64,000 nucleotides of DNA from Lophius americanus. Taxonomy: Eukaryota; Chordata; Actinopteri; Lophiiformes; Lophiidae. The notes under the pieces are model-generated. The model worked only from the letters and a program-made list of their open reading frames with translations, had not been told where the DNA came from and did no database searches. Below, in pieces: positions 25,445-64,000 of this stretch. The DNA is taken from positions 372,001-436,000 of the forward strand of contig JBBDHG010000004.1 in assembly GCA_037951165.1 (NCBI GenBank), read 5' to 3'. Position 1 is the stretch's first letter; each line of letters begins with the position of its first letter. The translations under genes were made by a program, and so were the position numbers.

Positions 25445-26091
25445 TGACACTTAACAAATGTTTTCTTTTTCCCGTCCAAGCCGTCTCCTCCTTTCGTCTG
25501 CCTGCAGACAATCCCGTCCCCCGGTAATTGAGAGTAAGGTGCGTAGCAGGTGCGCGGATAATGACCGGAGCGCCGGGATTTATACATACTAGGAGAAAAC
25601 TGCAGGCCATGGAACTTGCGTTAACCGCATTGCATCACGGACACGACACCCGATACCCAGCTGTCTCCCTCCCTCTCAGATGGAGCCGTTAAGGAGATTG
25701 TAGCAGGTCATCCTAGAGTTCCTTGTCACTCCAGGTCTCCAAAGCCACTCAGCTGCTTCCGGCTCTGCTGTGCACCGGTAAGGATGCGCAAAACCGTTAA
25801 TTACGCACCGTGTGGACAACTTTGGCGCGGTACTCCATTAATGCGCACCAGTAACAGAACAATTACTGGAATCTACTGAAATTAACCCTCCGCTGGAGTG
25901 TGATCCCGAGCAGATATCACTGTCCGATCGCATCAACAATTAAGGTTGCTCTGCAACCTGTAGCTGCGTGCCCCGTTATTTCAGTCATCCTTCCGCCGAG
26001 GCGCGATGGAGGGACACAGCTGACGGTTCTGAGTCCGTACCCTGAGGAAAAGAGAGGATCAAAGAGGAGGAAAGCAGGCGCAGGGGAAACC
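25180..26091 (+). promoter_or_regulatory. CpG-rich promoter block and probable 5' UTR exon
   Basis: This is the densest CpG stretch of the window (for example GTGCGCGCGCCCC near 25300, TGCGCGGATAATGACCGGAGCG near 25555, and 25790-26000). It ends in a strong plus-strand splice donor, GAAACC|GTAAGTAT, with exon end at 26091. No long convincing frame crosses the donor, so it reads as a non-coding first exon. The nearest downstream plus-strand gene is clcn2, whose first coding exon begins 3 kb further on. Linkage to clcn2 is inference. Confidence 0.45.
25402..25442. repeat. (GA)n microsatellite
   Basis: About 20 uninterrupted GA units. It is the sole cause of the long Ser-Leu open frames seen on the minus strand here. 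Confidence 0.97.
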
Positions 26092-29000
26092 GTAAGTATC
26101 CTGCGCTTTTACAAGATGAATCACTGTCTCCTTTCAATATCCAAGCCATGTTTATGACCTCAACTTTGTATCAAGCTCAAGGGCAAATTCTGAATGAAGG
26201 TCTTTTGGGTCATGTTGCATTTGCTGGTTTTCTGGTGTCAGTTTGTGGTTTTGGTCAATGTTTTCTGACGCCTGTAGCCAACAAGAATGATTGATAATTA
26301 ACTTTCAACAGATAACAACAGGGGGCACAGGTGGTCATACATCTTAATGTTGCTCACCAAGGTCTCCAGCTTCTTATTTTAATGAATATACATTTCAGTA
26401 AATACACTGTATTTATGAAGAAAGGCATACAGTTACTCCCTATATATCAGATTAAAAATAGTTTTACATTGAGACGGATCATGAAAATTTGTATGTACAT
26501 GTCACACTAATAAATATATCTGAATCAAGAGATGATTGGATTCTATTAATTCTAATCAGCACGCTAATAAGCTTAGTCTGGAAGTCTGAAAAATGCCATT
26601 ATCTCTTGCTTTGTCAACATTTTGTACCTTTGATTTTTCTCTTCACTTGAAATTTTCTTTTTGTACAGTATAGTTATGAAACTGGCGTCAATGCAGAGCT
26701 GGGTGGTATATTTCTAAAGAATCCTGTGGAGATGTGGAGATGTGGGTCAGTGTGGTGGTTCTCGGGGCTGCAGAGTTCCCAATTTCTCTGCTGCCAGAAC
26801 TGCAGCACCCCTGTGCCCCTTGCCTGCGGCTGCCAGCTCTGTGGTAAAATGTAGTAGGTGATGAATCTGAAGGACATGAATAATAATTTTGATTGACAAG
26901 TTCTAATTTTAAGAGTGTGCTCCTGGGTGAAATACCAAGTGGTCTCCTGATTCCTGAGGTCCTGGCTTGTCCTGGTGGCCTGCTATGGAACCCAGTTAAC
27001 AGTCACCTTGCCAAAAATCATTCAGCTCCACTTTTGTGGAAGAATATATTATTCATCAGTCAGTCAGAGGATATGACTCACACAGGAAGTGCTTCTTCTA
27101 TCCTGTTAAAGACTTGAATGTTCAAAGGCTCAATGGTCTATAAAATGTTTAATTTCTAAGCGTAATTCAGTTGTTTTGGCCGGACAATTATAAAGAAATT
27201 CTGGGAATGGGTAAGGTAATCATAATCGCTTTGGAACAAGGAAGTTCTACACTTCCTGAATATCCCACTGAAGGTGTATTGGCATTCACCAAGAATGTTT
27301 GGCACTTGAAGAAGCATCAGTTATCTTTCAGGTGGGATTCTCCCATGGCATCATGTCTTTCAGTTTAATTTCACCGTCAGTGAGTAGGTAGCACCCCCAA
27401 AAACCCTTTGGTGCAAGCCCAAAGAGTTGAGTTCACACTATATATTATACATTTGCATCAGAGAAAGGAAAATTATCTGAGAGAACTGTGAACTTTTAGT
27501 CTTGTATAATATTGCCCCAAGCGCACACACATGTATATGAAAGTGTACATGTGCCTCAGAAGGAAAAGTGGTGTCCTATAATCCTGCAATTCACTGCAAA
27601 ATACTTCCTGAGAAAGCTGTATTGCAGCATATAGACGATTGGTTCTTCTGTATAAAGTACACATGAAAAAAGACAACGCATAAATTCTCACACAATCTGA
27701 TTAATAAGGATAAAAACGCAAAAAGTATTCATATTTTGGAGTTGGAGCTTTAATGCTTGATGTTTACTGGTGTCTTTACTCTGAGCTTCTGAAAGAAAGT
27801 TACTCATATATGTTGCACTGTTGGTTAGTGATAAAGAGCATTGCTCTCTTATATTTTTTTTACTCAGGTTCTGAAGAAGCAGTTCTGATGTCAGCAACGG
27901 CTCAGGAGGAAGATCAGTTGTGGAGTAGTTTGTTCATTTATTATGATCGGTGGTTTAATCATCAGTCCCTGCTGATGATTAAAACCACGTGACATATCCT
28001 TTGGCAAGTCTCTGAAATGAGCAGAGGAAAAAAACAAAAAAACCTCATCCCATTTCGGATAGCATCATAATAAATTTTGTTTTAACATTTTAAAGGAGAA
28101 TTTTGACCATTTTTGCAGGTAATCAAATAACGTCCTACAGCTCTCATTTCGTGTAGGAAAAGAAACCTTCTGCTAAACGCAAAAGCCATCTCACCTACTA
28201 GCCAATATCCTGTTACACATGACAGGTACAGGGATAGAATATCCATAAGTGACCTGAGGTAGGCTAAGTTAAGAAAAAGGGATGTTAAGTGTTTTAAACT
28301 ACCGTATAATTACAGTCAACAGAGCCTTGCCAAGGCCTGAATGTCTCTTTAAATACATCAGAACCATTGACACCCATGCAGTGAGCTGATGTGCAATACA
28401 GATTGCTTCTGGATCTACACTGCTAGATTTCACTGTATTTGACACACGTCACCCGTAAAGAGAGTGAAGATAGAATTCCTACATCCTTCCCTTAATCCAG
28501 GTCCACACCCAAATGCAACCAACCGACCAACCAGCCAACAACAATTGAAAATATGACTTCCATGGTTGATGTATTAAATTAATAATCAGAGCGTTTTGCA
28601 AATTTGTGGTATGAAACATGGAACAGTAAGCCTAGAAGTAAAGTGCAATGATAGCCAAACAAGCGCCAAAATTGTATTTTTTCACCCAGGAAGTGATAGC
28701 CACATCCTGGGAATTCACACATGTTCAACCCATCGTGATTCAAATAAAGGTGCAAGGTTGAGAGAGTCTTTCAGAAATAAGTATTTAAATCTAAACTATA
28801 AATCATAATTGCTCCAAAACACTAATAAATACACAAACAGACGCACACACAGGGATTCACCCATGGCTAGAGGGAGAGAGGGAGCATCACAGAAGAGTAG
28901 GGATGCAGTGTTCTGCAGTGAGACCGCACCAGCTCAGCTGCTGCTGTGAATTGACAGATAGACTTACTCTAATCTGGCACAAACGTCCACACACGCAGAC

Positions 29001-29097
29001 GCACACACACATTGGCGCACTCACAAGGCAACAGCCTAACTTTGCATCAGGCAGGGGGGCTAGCGATAAGAAAGCTTTTACACAGCTTGCACACAAG
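26092..29097. other. Non-coding stretch upstream of clcn2 exon 1
   Basis: Either intergenic DNA or clcn2 5' intron. It holds an imperfect hairpin at 27950-27988, and a CA-rich tract at 28990-29012 just before the first coding exon. A GC-richer patch at 26680-26850 reads as Cys-rich in one frame but shows no domain I can name. Confidence 0.45.
27950..27988. repeat. Imperfect hairpin (16/17-nt arms) abutting CACGTG
   Basis: GTGGTTTAATCATCAG pairs with CTGATGATTAAAACCAC with one bulged base and a six-base loop. The right arm runs into a CACGTG at 27986-27991. Function unknown. Confidence 0.85.
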
Positions 29098-63541
<34,444 letters not shown>

Positions 63542-64000
63542 GTGAGTGTTTGTATGCAGGGATCATATCTCCTACTGAGATTTCATTAATGCCCAGATTT
63601 CTTTATTTATAGTCATTCTGTCCATTCATGTGTTTTCAGTTTTGACTCTTTACATCACGCACCAAAGGGGGCCTATAGAGTGGCCTTCACGTATGTGGGT
63701 AATGGTCTATCAATGACCCCTGATAGGTGGACAAAGTTCCTTAAAACACATGCTTTTTTAGGGGCTCTAATGGGGAACATCTAATTTTTTGTTTTTTTAT
63801 CAATTTGAGTACTTTTTCATTTTAAACTCATTTAAACTTTGTAAAATGTTCACTGGTTTGCTGAAATTCACCTATTGTAGAGGTAATGGTGTATCTACAT
63901 AAGCGAAAATTTAGTTTTTCTAGTAGTTGGGGCATCATGTTTATCTGTGTTCTTTCTCTTCTTGTTTCTTCCACCCTCTCGTCACTTAATCTTCTTCCTC
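63542..64000. other. clcn2 intron 16, no further exon seen
   Basis: After the exon 16 donor (GA|GTGAGT) I find no segment matching the expected VRVEDIMVRD start of the first CBS-domain exon on the plus strand, so the next exon lies beyond the window. Confidence 0.6.

Noticed and set aside
25196..25610. Long minus-strand frames rich in Ser-Leu
   Set aside because: They are translations of the (GA)n microsatellite at 25402-25442; three frames stay open for that reason only.
26680..26860. Cys-rich plus-strand frame that might be a chordin-type exon (CHRD neighbours THPO in human)
   Set aside because: The cysteine spacing does not fit a von Willebrand C domain, no flanking exon was found, and splice borders are unconvincing.
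27986..27991. CACGTG as an E-box for a nearby gene
   Set aside because: It is part of a hairpin arm and far from any supported start site; a single 6-mer is weak evidence.

Overview
The window is nuclear DNA from a ray-finned (teleost) fish. It is AT-rich, its genes are split into many short exons with GT/AG borders, and its introns and spacers hold typical fish dispersed repeats: SINE/LINE debris, a Penelope-like element, TG/CA/GA microsatellites and (TAA)n tails. I cannot name the species. I see no CRISPR, operon, tRNA or rRNA gene. All homology statements rest on my memory of the families, not on a search.

Layout. (1) 29-5112, minus: 5' half of a period circadian clock gene (per1-like); four coding exons lie in the window and the rest runs off the left edge. 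Its likely promoter and non-coding first exon are at about 7.7-8.3 kb (CACGTG E-box, CCAAT boxes, strong splice donor). (2) 11.4-12.8 kb, plus: dead Penelope-like retroelement (reverse transcriptase plus GIY-YIG endonuclease). (3) 16.5-21.7 kb, minus: unprocessed, frameshifted remains of a cation-chloride cotransporter gene like slc12a9. (4) 22.6-24.2 kb, minus: complete five-exon thrombopoietin gene (thpo), 177 aa, with an upstream ORF overlapping its start codon. (5) 25.2-26.1 kb: GC-rich, CpG-rich block with a splice donor, probably a promoter and 5' UTR exon. (6) 29.1-63.5 kb and beyond, plus: chloride channel clcn2, 16 coding exons covering the whole channel body; the CBS-domain exons lie past the right edge. 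(7) 36.8-39.4 kb, minus: complete eight-exon egg-coat gene (zona pellucida, ZP4/ZPB type, 415 aa) nested antisense inside clcn2 intron 1.

The genes are not functionally linked: clock repressor, blood cytokine, chloride channel, egg-coat protein. The thpo-clcn2 pairing matches human 3q27, where THPO and CLCN2 are near neighbours. SLC12A9 lies near EPO on human 7q22, so the slc12a9-like ruin beside thpo may be a trace of the common ancestral EPO/THPO neighbourhood. The most interesting items are the nested antisense zp gene, the 24-nt in-frame microexon of clcn2, the overlapping uORF of thpo, the slc12a9-like pseudogene, and the TG-repeat tracts at splice acceptors.
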